Source of the DNA: Musa acuminata AAA Group
Taxonomy: Eukaryota > Streptophyta > Magnoliopsida > Zingiberales > Musaceae
Assembly: GCF_036884655.1 (NCBI RefSeq)
Contig: NC_088356.1
Coordinates: forward strand, 12,913,001 to 12,977,000
Direction of reading: 5' to 3'
Length of the DNA stretch: 64,000 nt
The notes under the pieces were generated by a model that was given only the letters and a program-made list of their open reading frames with translations, did not search any database and had not been told where the DNA came from. A program made the translations under genes and the position numbers. This document shows, piece after piece, positions 1 through 10,830 of this stretch; position 1 is the first letter of the stretch; every line of letters begins with the position of its first letter.

Positions 1-2660
1 TTGTAATCGATGCCTTTTTTTTTAGAAAATTCTTTGGCCATAAGTTTGGCTTTATATCGTTCGTTATTGCTCGTTGAGTCACGTTTTATCTTAAAGACTT
101 ATTTACAATCAATTTTTTTTATAATTATTGGGTAATTTAACGAGTTCCCAAACATCATTTTGTACTATTGATTTTAACTCTTTTTTCATTGCATCATACT
201 ATTTTTTTAGAATCATTACTTTCTATAGCTTGTGAAAACGATAAGAGTTTTTTTTATTCCTATATCATAATATGATTCTTGTAGATATACGACATAATCA
301 TTAGAAATGACATGTTTTCTTTTCCTTTGAGATCTTCTTAAAGTTGTCAATTGTGACTGTTCTACAAGATCATTAGTAGCGACATCAACGCCATATGAGA
401 GTTCATCGATGTTATTTTGCTATTCACCCTCGTCAATTTTCTTATTAATTTGAGAAACAACAATTTCTCGAATAGGAGATGAGATAAGAGGATTAACCTA
501 AATCTCCTTAATATCAAAATTGATCCTTTAAGATATTTTACCCCCACTGATTTTGCTATTTTTTACGAATCTTGCATTACCAGATTCTACTATCCTACCA
601 TGATTAAGGCAATGAAATCTGTATCCCTTAGATTTTTCTGGATAACCAATAAAATATCTAGAATTAATTCTGAGATCCAATTTCTTTTTATGTAGATTGA
701 ATATTTTATCTCTGTAAGACACGCTCAAATATGTAAATATTTCAAATTGGGCTTTCTATCAGTCCATAGTTCAAATGAAGTTGATGAAATCAACTTACTA
801 GAAATCCTGTTCAAGATGTACATAGTTGTTCTAAGAGTTTCACCCAACATTGACTCAAGTATAGAGGAATAATTCATTATGCTCCTAACCATATCCATAA
901 GAGTATGATTTCGTCTTTCAACAACACCATTTTACTGTGGCGCACTTGGTAATGCATATTGAGCACAAATACCTCGTTGTTCTAGGAATCTAGCAAAATA
1001 ACTAATATTTTGACTAGATTCATCATATTTGTCATAAAATTCACCACCTCTATCAAATCTGAAACTTTTCTATTTAATTATATCTCGACCTCATTTATGT
1101 AAACTTCAAGGGTGTTAATAGTCTAAGACTTTTTATGTATTAGATAAACATATTCATATTTGGATAGGTCATCTATAAATATAATGAAATACCTTTCTCC
1201 ACTAAAACAAGGAATATTGAGTAGTCCGTAGATATCAGTATGAATAATCTCAATGAGTTATTATTCTTGCGGTATTTTTCTTTGTATGTTTAGTCTCATT
1301 TTCCTTAATACAATTTATACAAACATCAAAATCAGTGAAGTCTAAATGTTCCAAAATATTATTCTTCACTAATCTTTTAATTTTTTTTCTTAGAGATATG
1401 CCTCAATCGTCTATGCCACAATATATAAGATATTTCATTATTGAAACTATGTTTTAATCCAATACTTGATTATAGGGTCAATAATGTCTTTGTAAACTTA
1501 AGATTCAAATTAATTCTGTACAAACCATTATACAGAATTCCAAAGCCAACTTTTATTGAATCATAAAATATACCGAGTTTACCACTACCAAAAGAAAGAT
1601 AATATCCTAACTCATCAATTCTAAATAGATAACTACATTATTTGAAATAGTAGGAACATAACATATGTCAACAAGATCTATCAGATGACTTGTCTCTATG
1701 CGTAGACGATAAGTCCCCATGATATCACTTTCGCTTTGAGACAATTTCCCATAATGATTAATATTTCATATTATTTTGATTTCCGAATTGAAAGAAACCC
1801 CTACATATTATTGGTAACATGAGTTAAAGCATCAAAATCAATCCACCAAGTATTAGAAAGAACTTCTATAATGTTTGATTCAAAACATACAAAGGTCGAG
1901 TTTATACATTTCTTTTTAAATAAAGTCTTGTGTTTAATACAGTCCTTCTTTACATATTCTTTCTTGCCATAAAAGAAACACATTACTATAGAAGCTTTCT
2001 TTTCATTAGTTTATTTAACATTTCTAGACACGACAAATTTTTTTATGGATGATACTTCAATTTTCTTTTCTTGTTACTAACTCCTTGAGTAATAATCATG
2101 ATGTTATATGAGCTTTCTTGCTTTAATCTCAATTCTTCATAAATATATATACTAGTTAATTCATTCAAGTCAAACTTATCCTTATTTGTATTATAGTAAA
2201 TCTTGAATGGGTCAAACTAAGAAGGAAGCGAATTAAAAATAAACTGGATGAGGAAAGACTCATCAATATTCATACATAATGTTTTAAATTTTATAGCTTT
2301 ATTAGCCATATTGAGGATGTGATCTTGAATTCCTTAAGTTTCATCGTATTAAGTCGTAATTAGTTCTTTCATTAGTGTGTCAACCAATAACTTATCAGCA
2401 AATTTAAATATATCTTTAATAACCTTTAAACATGTACTAGTTGCAATCTGTAATGAAGTCTTTATGTTATTTGCAATCATCATTCTTATGAACATTAAAA
2501 TAAGTCTATCAGATCTTTCCCAAGCTTTCATTTCATTAACTTGTTCCATAGTATTTTCATCAGTCAAGTCTGCGAGCCTTTTAACAAACAATGTTAAGTC
2601 AATATCTAATACGCTTAGTATAAATTGCACATGCTCTAACCATTCTGAATAATTTGATCC
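1..2660 (-). pseudogene. gag-pol relic of element A
   Basis: Seen in fragments on the minus strand. A gag piece at 2349-2630 includes WERSDRLILMFIRMMIANN, typical of the UBN2-type copia gag. A degraded zinc knuckle lies in 1801-1983 (CFFYGKKEYVKKDC, second Cys now Tyr and His now Tyr). It is followed by a protease active-site relic, WWIDFDALTHVTNNM, where family members read DSG/DTG. The integrase C-terminal region at 528-728 contains the family hallmark SRYFIGYPEKSKGYRF. The leftmost ~100 bases match the RT start (KKKGIDYN type). Stops and frame changes separate every piece, so it cannot make a working polyprotein. Confidence 0.85.
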
Positions 2661-3789
2661 AAAGAGTACAAGGACACTAGAAGCATAAGAATGTATGGAC
2701 TAAAGTACCATTACAAAATATAAAATAACATTAATACTTTGAGTTTTAAAAAAAACGATGAACTATTGATATCATCTATATTTCATCTTTGGGTGAAATA
2801 TTGACATATCTAGTGTTTACTCAAGATCATCTATGGAGGACTGATACCATCCTTATGGAATAGTGTTGTTACCTTTGGATATACAATCCTAAACTGTAAG
2901 AATATCCAAAACAGTATTATACTACATCATCACATAATTATTTAAAGTAGATTCTCCTTTGGATTATCGAAATCTCCTAATTATGTATGTTATTATGAAT
3001 ATTATTTTCTTAATATCATTTAAGACTAATTTTTAATGTAATTTTATAAGTTATTGGTCTATGTCACTTTGGTGGCTATAAGACCAATACAATAATACAA
3101 AATATAGTTTAAAATATCCTATAAATAATAAGACTTTTATTATAATTTATCCCAAAAGTCTATCATTCTAGACCACTTTGGTAGCTACAAATTAGATAAA
3201 ACTTAAGGAGATGAGTTACAAAAAATATTCATCAAATTTCTTCAATTTAATTTATGTTAAGCAGTTCAATAATATAATAACAACTATAATAATTATTGAA
3301 TATTAATCAACGAAAGAAAAACTCATATGATAATCATGATAACATATAAATCATGCTTTATGTGAAAGATAAATATTATTTCATAATTTCAAATATATAC
3401 ATGTGAATAACCAAATGAATATCCAAAAACAATAATTAGATTTTATTTGCCATATGTAAAAATATAATCAATAAATCATATGAGAAAACTATAAAAGTAA
3501 ATCATAATTTATAATTTTTTAATTAAAATTAAATCCAATCAAATAATCAAAATATAATCATGATCAAATTCAATCATAATTATAATAAATCATATTTATT
3601 AATTTTATAATCTAGGATATAAATTAGAAATTCTCAATTTCATAAGAGTAAAACTATAAATATGTTGATAGGACATAAACTGAAATTACGAGATTTGTAA
3701 AGGGTAGAATTGTTAACATATTAAAATGTATTAATAAAATATTGATGGTCAAAGTTATAATTTAGCAAAAGAAAACCCTTAGGACAAAA

Positions 3790-4270
3790 ATATAATTTTG
3801 CGAAAAACCCTAATTTGCTTGCGTCGCCACCTACGTGGTTGCCGCTAGTACGGTCGTCGCCTGCACACGATTGTTGCCGCCATGGCGCTGCCAATGCCCG
3901 CGCATGGTTGCCAACTGGGCACGGCCTATGCCCATGCATGACCGTTGCCTGTGAGTGGCTACCGATTGTGTGGCCCCCCTGTAGCACTAACCCGATGTGT
4001 AGCCTATGCCCGAGCGCGGTCCGTCGCCTAGACGCGGGTTCTGCTCACGCGCTATCGCCTCTGTGGCTGCTTGCGCACCTGTGCGCGACTACTGCTTGCG
4101 CCCGATCATCGCTTGTGCATGGCTGCCTGTGTGGATGGCAATTGTTCTCATGGTTGTTGCGGTGCGCACATTGCCCGGCGCAGCCGTTGCTGTCGACAGA
4201 TCTACTGGTCATACATAGTTAGGTCGACAGCAACACTGCACAGTGACCTTCTTCGCAAGCGTTGAAGATC
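3790..4270 (-). other. GC-rich untranslated leader of element A
   Basis: A sharply bounded GC-rich block in otherwise AT-rich DNA, between the primer-binding site and gag. It is built of quasi-repeats of GCGCAAGC/GGCGAC-like words. On the element's coding strand it ends in an ATTAGGGTTTTTCGC-type T-rich tail. The same architecture occurs in element C (25190-25610), E2 (37610-38030) and E1 (45415-45830). Long open frames in it reflect base composition and are not conserved between copies. Confidence 0.6.
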
Positions 4271-4425
4271 GCATTTATAAGAAATCTAAAATTACTCACA
4301 AGCATGTGACAAAACAGAATAAATAGGAATACAAATTGACAAAATATGAATAATTCAAACATCGTAAATCAGAAAATAACATATCTAAAGTATTTGATTT
4401 CAAGAACCTAGGCTTTGATATTAAT

Positions 4426-4725
4426 TATTAATATAAAAATTATTATATGTTATATGTAATGCAGAAAAATTTTTATTCGAGGATTGAAATCAAATAACAT
4501 TAGATCGGTTTTACGATGTGTATCTTTTGATACCATCTGAAAAGGAGAACTAGACTCTCATTCTCTATGAGATGCGTAACATACATCGTTCAGCCCCTAG
4601 AGGTTATGTCTATTTATAAACAAGAGCAGAAAGTCTATGATAAATTATTAGAAGAGTTCCTTCCATCAAAAATATTTTTTAAGGAATCATACTATAATAT
4701 AAATTTTTTTTTATATTGCCCAACA
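4426..4725 (-). repeat. 5' LTR of element A
   Basis: Matches in reverse complement the LTR of element C at 24602-25032: both have an A-rich start, a TTATATTATAGTA-type stretch, a short hydropurine-rich middle with a TATAAATA box, and a GATACCATCTGAAAAG-like segment. The outer edge reads ...CAACA (start TGTTGGGCAA on the element strand). The inner end meets a mutated PBS (TAATATCAAAGCC) at 4411-4423. The other LTR is outside the window, so no target duplication can be checked. Confidence 0.65.
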
Positions 4726-5349
4726 TCAAAATCTAATTAATTCTAATAAAGGACCACATAATCTAACGTGTTGAGCTTTCTCTCTTCTGACTCTTTTGTG
4801 CAATCAAAAAATATTTTTTTTTCTTGTGGTTAACATGATTTGAAACATAATATCGGCAATCTTGTTCCAGGCTGAAACTGGTCCTTGAGAACTTTATTTC
4901 AGACTGCTATAAGATAAAGCTTCTTCACATTGCATCACAGTGATCTTTCAATGGGATCTATTGCATTATAGAACTAAAAGTGGATCTCTGCTTAAGCTTG
5001 TCAAAGTTTTGCAACATACCCAGTAGGATTATTTCGTCAAGCGTAATCATTTTGTCGTTTCATCGGACTACTTGGTAGAGACTTGTTGAATAAGGAGTTG
5101 GAGATCAAACCTAGCCATACCTGCCGAAAGCAATGGAAAGGTAGGTTGACCAATGCAGTAACATAAGAGAACTACCCATTGTTGCATTGCAGGAACAAGT
5201 CAATCGAGGAAGTCGGTGTTGGAACCTTTGGTGTGCTGTGAAGAAGCATAATTGAGAAGTCGTATGCTATCATTAACGTTCTTAGGCTCCACCGCCATGG
5301 AGACTTTCTTTGCTTGTCTTTGGCATTTGTGTTTTTTATGATTATACAG
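4726..5349. other. Unassigned spacer
   Basis: No gene recognised. On the minus strand a short frame starts at an ATGGCGGTGG context near 5298 and stops after about 33 codons. It matches no family I know and is not called. The stretch lies between the element A LTR and a kinase relic reading the other way. Confidence 0.5.
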
Positions 5350-5798
5350 GTAGCAATTAATAAAATAAAGAGGAAATACTATTCGTGGGAGATATATATA
5401 TATATATATATAAACCTTGGGAAAGTGAAGGCGATATGGTTTTCTTTGTTTTGCATCTCAGCTGTTATCCTTTTTATATGTTGCTGATGTATTATTGAGT
5501 GTGGTTTTGCATTGTTTTTTAAGTTCTGTGATATATGAATAATCCTAATACTGTCAAGCTTAAGGAGGTCACAAGGAAAAACAATATATTCTATTTTGTT
5601 TCTGAGTATACGGTATGATGACAATGTGAATTTCTTTTTGATGAAAATTTTCAGGAATTCAATCTTTACCAACTTATGAAAGACACAGAGGCATTATTGG
5701 TTTCTCAGAGGCTGAAATTCATAATTGGTGTTTTCAGATATTTCAAGCCCTCGCTTACATGCATCAGTGAGGCTATTGTCACCATGACCTTAAGCCTG
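5350..5798 (+). pseudogene. Relic of a MAK/MHK-type (CDKF-4-like) protein kinase, three exon pieces
   Basis: Three pieces keep their order and partial splice sites, so this is a genomic (unprocessed) fragment. Piece 1 (5350-5391) follows TTATACAG and reads VAINKIKRKYYSWE; plant MHK-like kinases read VAIKKMKRKYYSWEE here, so the ATP-binding Lys is Asn. Piece 2 (about 5535-5612) reads NPNTVKLKEVTRKNNILYF and ends at a GT donor. Piece 3 (5655-5798) follows TTTTCAG and reads NLYQLMKD, then, after a frameshift, SEAEIHNWCFQIFQALAYMH, a stop, and GYCHHDLKP (the catalytic loop HRD has become HHD), ending at a GT donor. The N-terminal glycine loop and everything after the catalytic loop are missing. 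Loss of Lys, HRD and frame means no active kinase. Confidence 0.8.
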
Positions 5799-6383
5799 GT
5801 ATTCACTCTGTATTTTATGTTTAATGTTTATGTAGTGGTAAAATACATGTTCTAAACATTAAGTTTTGAATATGGCATTTATGCGTTCTGGTTTCATGAG
5901 AACAATATCATCCTTCACTTATGTTTTTTTTATGAGAGACACTATTTTGCTGTTGCTTGCGCAGATACAATGTCCTGCTTTTTGTTGAAGGTCTTTGTAT
6001 CCTCACACAACGATATGCAGCGAACTACGATTCAAGGTTTGCAGTTTCGGTTAACACACCTGCATTGATCCATAGGTGGTGGACCGGTATGGATCTGATC
6101 TTTTTCGGTGTACAATTTGTCAGTACATTGGAATATACTGCGATGTACCATGAACTAATTGGGGGAGGAGGAAGAAGGAAGATAAAAGAGGGAAGAACGA
6201 GGAGGAAGAAGAAGACAAAAAAGGGGAGGTAGAAGAAGGAAGAAAGAGGAAGCGCACATGAAACCATGTCGGTAGCGCATGGTGGGTGGCAGAGAGGCAG
6301 GCGGCGATCGACATAAACGTTCGTACAGCGGAGGAAGAGGGAAAAAGTAACGAGCAGAGAGGGAGAAAGTTGCGAGTCCTTAT
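5799..6383. other. Unassigned spacer with purine-rich tract
   Basis: No gene recognised. About 6160-6250 is a strongly purine-rich plus-strand run (GGAGGAAGAAGGAAG-like) that holds long frames on the other strand through composition alone. It ends where the LTR of the next element starts. Confidence 0.5.
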
Positions 6384-6810
6384 CGTTAGTTTGGCAAGTT
6401 CCATAGTCCCACATCGGGAAAATCAGACTTGTTGTCTCGTCTTGGAACTATAAATAAGGGCCTGAGCTTTGATGTTAGACACACCATGAGAAGTACCACA
6501 GACACCACAAGAAGTACAGCAGGCATCACAAGAAAACCTGCTTATGGTTTGAAGTCTTCTTGTTTAGGAAGCTAAAGGTGTTTTATGGCCTAGGAACATC
6601 TTCCTAAGGCATTTGTAAGTGTCCCTCTTTTATAATAGTAATTTGCTCCTCTTTCTTCCGTGGATGTAGGTCAAAGTCAATTGACCGAACCACGTATATC
6701 TGGTGTTCTGGTGTTTTGTTTGTTCTTGTCGCTTTTATCTTTCCGCTTTATTGTCTTTGTTGTGTTGCCAAAATTACCTTGTGGTAAATATCCTGGGGCT
6801 AGTTCTAACA
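6384..6810 (+). repeat. 5' LTR of the 6.4-8.8 kb element
   Basis: Begins CGTTAGTTTGG (TGTTAGTTTGG in the 3' LTR) and ends ...AGTTCTAACA directly before the primer-binding site. It contains an snRNA-type upstream element and a TATA box, listed separately. Confidence 0.85.
6405..6456 (+). promoter_or_regulatory. snRNA-type USE plus TATA box in the LTR
   Basis: AGTCCCACATCG at 6405-6416 is an exact match to the plant U-snRNA upstream sequence element (RTCCCACATCG). TATAAATA starts at 6449, leaving 32 bases between the two. Plant Pol II snRNA genes use a USE-TATA gap of about four helical turns (33-34 bases) and Pol III ones about one turn less, so this spacing resembles the Pol II class. The same pair is in the 3' LTR (8495-8506 and 8539-8546). 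Function is inferred. Confidence 0.6.
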
Positions 6811-6813
6811 AAC

Positions 6814-6825
6814 TGGTATCAGAGC
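6814..6825 (+). other. Primer-binding site (initiator tRNA-Met type)
   Basis: TGGTATCAGAGC, complementary to the 3' end of plant initiator tRNA-Met apart from the usual copia variation, four bases after the LTR end. Confidence 0.85.
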
Positions 6826-6841
6826 CTGGTTCTGGGATCTT

Positions 6842-8407
6842 TTGGCAAAAATGACAATAACAAAGATTGTTGTCGAGAAATTCGATAGAAATGTTAACTT
6901 CGGCATGTGGCAACTCAAGATGGAGGCCATTCTGGTTCAAGACGGAGTTGATTTGGCACTTCAGGGTGCTGAGAACATTCCAGATGGTACGTCAAAGGAA
7001 GATCTTGCGGGTATGGATAAGAAGGCCCGATCCAGCATCATTCTAAACCTCTCTGACGAGGTTTTACGGGAGGTAGCTACAGAGACTACGGCTAAGAGCA
7101 TGTGGGACAAACTTAAAGCCTTGTACATGAAGAGGATAGTGGAGAATCGTCTCTACTTGAAGCAGAGTCTATATATGCTTCGGATGGTTGAAGGTACATC
7201 TATACTCTCGCATCTTGATAAGTTTGATTCTTTGGTTATGGATTTGGAGAATATAGATGCAAAAATTGATGATGAGGATAAGGCTTTGTTGCTCTTGTGT
7301 TCTCTTCCCCAATCTTTTAAGCATTTCCGTGATACTTTGATTTATGGAAAAGAAACAGTTTCGTATCAGGAAATTAAATCTGCACTAAAATCTAAGGAGC
7401 AAATAGACAGAGATATCACTGGGGAAAGTAGAGGAAATCAGGCTGAGGGTCTGGTTGTCAGGGATAAAATGGATAAAAGAGAATTTGACAATAGTAGATC
7501 TAAATCTAGATCTAAATCCAAACATAGAAATTTGGAATGCAGATATTGTCATAAAATGAGGCACATTAAATCTGATTGCTTTAAATTGAAAAATAAATTA
7601 AAGCAAAAGGAAAAATTTATTGAGAAAACTATTGAATCCGCTGAAGCTAGTGTAGCATCTGATGAGAATTTTGGAAATATTTTCTTTGCTACTGATGACA
7701 GGACAAAGTCTAAAAATGAATGGATTTTAGATTCAGGTTGTTCTTATCACATGTGTCCCAATAGGGATTTGTTTTCCACATATGAATCTTGTAATGGTGG
7801 AATTGTTTTGATGGGCAATAATGCTGCATGTGATGTTGTTGGTAGAGGAACAATCCGAATTAAAATGCATGATGGTATTGTGAGGACGCTCACTAATGTT
7901 AGACATGTTCCTGATTTGAAAAAGAATCTCATCTCTTTAGGCACCCTAGAGGCCCTTGGGTGTAAATACACAGCTGAAGGTGGAGTTATGAAAGTTTCTA
8001 GAAGTGCTCTTATTGTTATGAAAGCTTGTAGGTCTGGTAGCTTGTATATTCTGCAGGGAACTACTGTCACAGGTTCAGTTGCAGTCTCGTCATCATCATT
8101 GTCTGATTCTGACATCACCAAATTATGGCATATGCGTCATATGAGAAATATTCGACCACCACAAAGGTATGCAAATTTGGTTGCATATGCTTTATCTGTT
8201 GCAGAAGAAACAAGTGAAGTTGGTGAGCCTACTTCCTATTCAGATGCAGTTTCTTGTGATAATTCCGCTAAGTGGTTGATTGCTGAGGGAAAAGTCCTTG
8301 TTCAGAAAATTCATACGAAGGACAATCCAGCTGATATGTTTACGAAGCCTCTTCCGGTTTACAAGTTCAAGCAGTGCTTGGACTTGGTTGGTGTTCATTG
8401 TTGGTGA
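6842..8407 (+). CDS. Fused Gag-protease-RNase H tail protein, integrase and RT deleted in frame (521 aa)
   Basis: One uninterrupted ORF. Residues 1 to about 190 are a UBN2-type copia Gag ([20 protein letters not shown] start). A zinc knuckle [14 protein letters not shown] lies near residues 233-246. The aspartic protease site [11 protein letters not shown] is near residue 294, with conserved [19 protein letters not shown] downstream. The gag-pre-integrase mark LWHMR (about residue 428) is followed at once by [19 protein letters not shown], the linker between integrase and RT, so integrase is gone. After SAKWLIA (the RT entry) the frame jumps to [20 protein letters not shown], the end of RNase H, so RT and most of RNase H are gone. 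Both joints keep the frame. It could still make Gag and protease but not copy or integrate itself. Start chosen as the first ATG, 16 bases after the PBS. Confidence 0.8.
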   Translation: MAKMTITKIVVEKFDRNVNFGMWQLKMEAILVQDGVDLALQGAENIPDGTSKEDLAGMDKKARSSIILNLSDEVLREVATETTAKSMWDKLKALYMKRIVENRLYLKQSLYMLRMVEGTSILSHLDKFDSLVMDLENIDAKIDDEDKALLLLCSLPQSFKHFRDTLIYGKETVSYQEIKSALKSKEQIDRDITGESRGNQAEGLVVRDKMDKREFDNSRSKSRSKSKHRNLECRYCHKMRHIKSDCFKLKNKLKQKEKFIEKTIESAEASVASDENFGNIFFATDDRTKSKNEWILDSGCSYHMCPNRDLFSTYESCNGGIVLMGNNAACDVVGRGTIRIKMHDGIVRTLTNVRHVPDLKKNLISLGTLEALGCKYTAEGGVMKVSRSALIVMKACRSGSLYILQGTTVTGSVAVSSSSLSDSDITKLWHMRHMRNIRPPQRYANLVAYALSVAEETSEVGEPTSYSDAVSCDNSAKWLIAEGKVLVQKIHTKDNPADMFTKPLPVYKFKQCLDLVGVHCW

Positions 8408-8473
8408 TTGCCCGTTGGGGCTTTTGTGAAGAAGGTGGAGCAAGTTTTGTTGGGACATGCCAAGGTGGAGATT

Positions 8474-8782
8474 TGTTAGTTTGGCAAGTCCCATAGTCCC
8501 ACATCGGGAAAATCAGACTTGTTGTCTCGTCTTGGAACTATAAATAAGGGCCTGAGCTTTGATGTTAGACACACCACGAGAAGTACCACAGACACCACAA
8601 GAAGTACAGCAGGCATCACAAGAAAACCTGCTTATGGTTTGAAGTCTTCTTGTTTAGGAAGCTAAAGGTGTTTTATGGCCTAGGAACATCTTCCTAAGGC
8701 ATTTGTAAGTGTCCCTCTTTTATAATAGTAATTTGCTCCTCTTTCTTCCGTGGATGTAGGTCAAAGTCAATTGACCGAACCA
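8474..8782 (+). repeat. 3' LTR, truncated
   Basis: Starts TGTTAGTTTGG after the polypurine tract and matches 6384-6692. Homology ends in GACCGAACCA at 8782, after which the sequence is unrelated. Carries a second copy of the USE and TATA pair. Confidence 0.85.
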
Positions 8783-9431
8783 GGTAATAACTGATACTTA
8801 ACTTGTTGGTCTTTCTAAGATCTCCATAGTTTTCCATTTATTTTATCCTCTTTACATCTCCAAGAGTAATATTATCTCTATCTCACATATGATAAGCTTT
8901 TTATCTTGCTTTCCATTTTTGTTACATTTGTCGTATCTGAGTTTTGTGGAATATGGGAATGGTGGCTGTGATCGATAATTAATAAGAAATATGCGAATGG
9001 TGGCTGTGATCGATAATTAATAAGAAATATGTGAATGAAGAGCATTTTAACCGATATGCTATATGCAGACAAAAGGAAAACATGAGTGTGTAGTTAAAAT
9101 GGAGGTTTACTTGCTGTTGCGTTGTAAAAATTTGAGAAAGTAAGATGTTTTTTCTGGCATATGCATCATATGCCAAAGCATGTTGATAATTTGATTGATC
9201 TTTGGCATTACACCAGCCGACTTCATGTAATGAATATATATTACTGGTGTGAACTCCGTATTGGGCATCTTTTACTTTGTTCACTGATATCACCACATAG
9301 CTTTCCTTTAAATTGTGCTTGGCTAAAATTTGATTTCTGTTACTAGTTTTGTTTTGTTTTTTGTTTTTTTCATATGCTTAGTGCTTAGTGCATTTGCAAT
9401 TGTTATTGTACATTTCTAATATTTTATCTCA
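8783..9431. other. Unassigned AT-rich spacer with a 38-bp tandem duplication
   Basis: No gene recognised. A 38-base unit starting GGTGGCTGTGATCGATAATT occurs twice in tandem (8961-8998 and 8999-9036) with one base difference. Confidence 0.6.
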
Positions 9432-9766
9432 TGTTACTATTATTTTATATGAGTTTGGTCTAAATTTCTTTTATAATATATGTGCATTCCTTAAAAAAAA
9501 AAAAAAATTCTCATTCTTGATTTTTGAGCTTGTCTAAATTGTTTTTAAGTTTCCATTATTAATGATGTGATATTTTCATGCCCTTTTTTGAAGACTCCAC
9601 CGGGAGGCTAGTGTGACTAAGTAAAATTATCCTTATGGTTAGATTTTTTTGACATCTCGATCTTTAGATTTAAAAATTTATATTAGTATATTTATATTTT
9701 ATAAAAATAAAATATTTAACTTTATTTATTATAATATTATTATTTTTATCGATGAAAGATACAACA
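9432..9766 (+). repeat. Left inverted repeat of the fold-back element
   Basis: Shared landmarks in order with the reverse complement of 10831-11140: GTTTGGTCTAAATTT, TATATGTGCATTC plus an A run, ATTCTTGATTTTTGAGCTTG, ATTTTCATG, AAGACTC, GGCTA..CTAAGTA, TTTATATTAG, TGAAATATTT or its counterpart, GATACAACA. The order never breaks, which excludes chance similarity of AT-rich DNA. Confidence 0.8.
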
Positions 9767-10052
9767 CGTGGTATCACGTGCAGGAATGATACGAAAACGA
9801 CACGTAAAAAGGTAATTTTAACGTCTCAAGTGAGGCATTTGCGATGGCTTTGTTACACAACTGCATCGGGAAAGGAAGAGGATGAAAAAGATGTCATAGT
9901 TAAGCTTGTTGTGGAGGATGTGGGTGATGGTCATTACGATCGGGATGCTTATTCTCCATGCTGACACAAGTTGTGGTGCGGTCCATCGATCATATCTTTA
10001 TTGGTTCGAATCAACCTGGTTTCGTCCGTATGGCCCTACATAACTCCAATAG

Positions 10053-10650
10053 TTAGAAATCGAAACTCTCACTCTCTAGGGTGTCAGCATGTGAGAAGAC
10101 GAGCAAGGTTGAGCTTTGCAGGTCATAGCATAGGATCAATGTCGACTTCACTATATTGCACAACGTCAGTTTATCCCTAAAAGTCTCCTTCATGACCCTC
10201 TCCATGGCCTTCGTCTCCATTGCGATCCCTCCGTCACCTCGCCTTGGAACACTCACCACAAGAACCCAGAACCCATGAGACGACGTGGGGGAGGATAGAG
10301 AAGAAATAGATGCCTTTCGAAAGACGTGCTTGTTGTGATCGACGAGTAAGCACCAAGTGTCATCAATGCGGATGAGCGAGCGAGTGCCATCGTGAGTGGC
10401 GAAAGGCATGACAATGAAGATACCCCCGACGTCGGTGCCAACAACAATGTTGAAGTAGTTGGAGGCCCTAGCGTCAGGGTCGTTGGACTTGGACCTAAGG
10501 GCTTGCTCAAGATACACGAGAGCCTTTCCCGGGAGTATCCTTCGCATCGCATCACTATCGCTTCTCTTGATGCAAACCACGCTTACCTTGCCCCTCTAGC
10601 TCCTAATAGGGGACGACACAGATGTTGCCTCCATTTATCTCACATTTCGT
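10053..10650 (-). pseudogene. Patatin-like phospholipase A (pPLAIII-type) N-terminal fragment
   Basis: A minus-strand open frame starts upstream of 10580 and stops at 10053. RRILPGKALVYLEQALRSKS corresponds to the patatin oxyanion-hole region (family GGGxRGxxPGxxLxxLE), here with the first glycines replaced (SDAMRRI). YFNIVVGTDVGGIF matches the pPLAIII nucleophile-elbow region, which in that subgroup lacks the usual GXSXG serine. DGTRSLIRIDDTWCLLVDH and DKLTLCNIVKSTLILCYDLQ follow in the family order. The frame ends after FDF, well short of the Asp-Gly-Gly/Ala of the dyad. It has no proper start. It sits wholly between the inverted repeats, so it is best read as a captured, non-functional exon piece. 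Residual transcription as an antisense source is conceivable but not shown. Confidence 0.75.
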
Positions 10651-10830
10651 TGTCACTCTCTCTTCTCTTTCTCCTTTAGCGTAGCTTTGAAACTATCAAC
10701 AGGACGCAAGGCTTTTATCTCATCTCTCATTGACATAGTTGCATAGTAGTACCACTAAAGACGTCTTACCTGAAATTGAAATTATTATTTTACTTATTAT
10801 TTTTATCATTTATATATATGTCATCATATG

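Larger units (their letters stand above)
1..4725 (-). mobile_element. Element A: partial, decayed Ty1-copia retrotransposon (reverse)
   Basis: Read on the minus strand, the order from the right is LTR (about 4426-4725), a degraded primer-binding site (4411-4423), a GC-rich leader (about 3790-4270), gag, protease, integrase and the first part of RT, which runs off the left window edge. The 3' LTR is therefore outside the window. The coding part has many stops and frameshifts. The element is the same family as element C at 24.6-30.9 kb: gag starts, leader layout and integrase C-terminus match closely in reverse complement. Clade not assigned. Confidence 0.85.
6384..8782 (+). mobile_element. Compact Ty1-copia deletion derivative (LTR, PBS, fused gag-protease ORF, PPT, LTR)
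   Basis: 5' LTR 6384-6810, PBS TGGTATCAGAGC at 6814-6825, one ORF at 6842-8407, polypurine tract (AAGGTGGAGATT) at about 8462-8473, and a 3' LTR from 8474. The 3' LTR matches the 5' LTR for about 309 bases with very few differences, then homology stops at 8782, so its last ~118 bases are lost. The first base of the 5' LTR reads C where the 3' LTR reads T of the TG terminus. No target duplication can be read because the 3' end is gone. Gag style and protease place it near the Tork/Tnt1 group. The near-identity of the LTRs suggests a fairly recent insertion. Confidence 0.85.
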
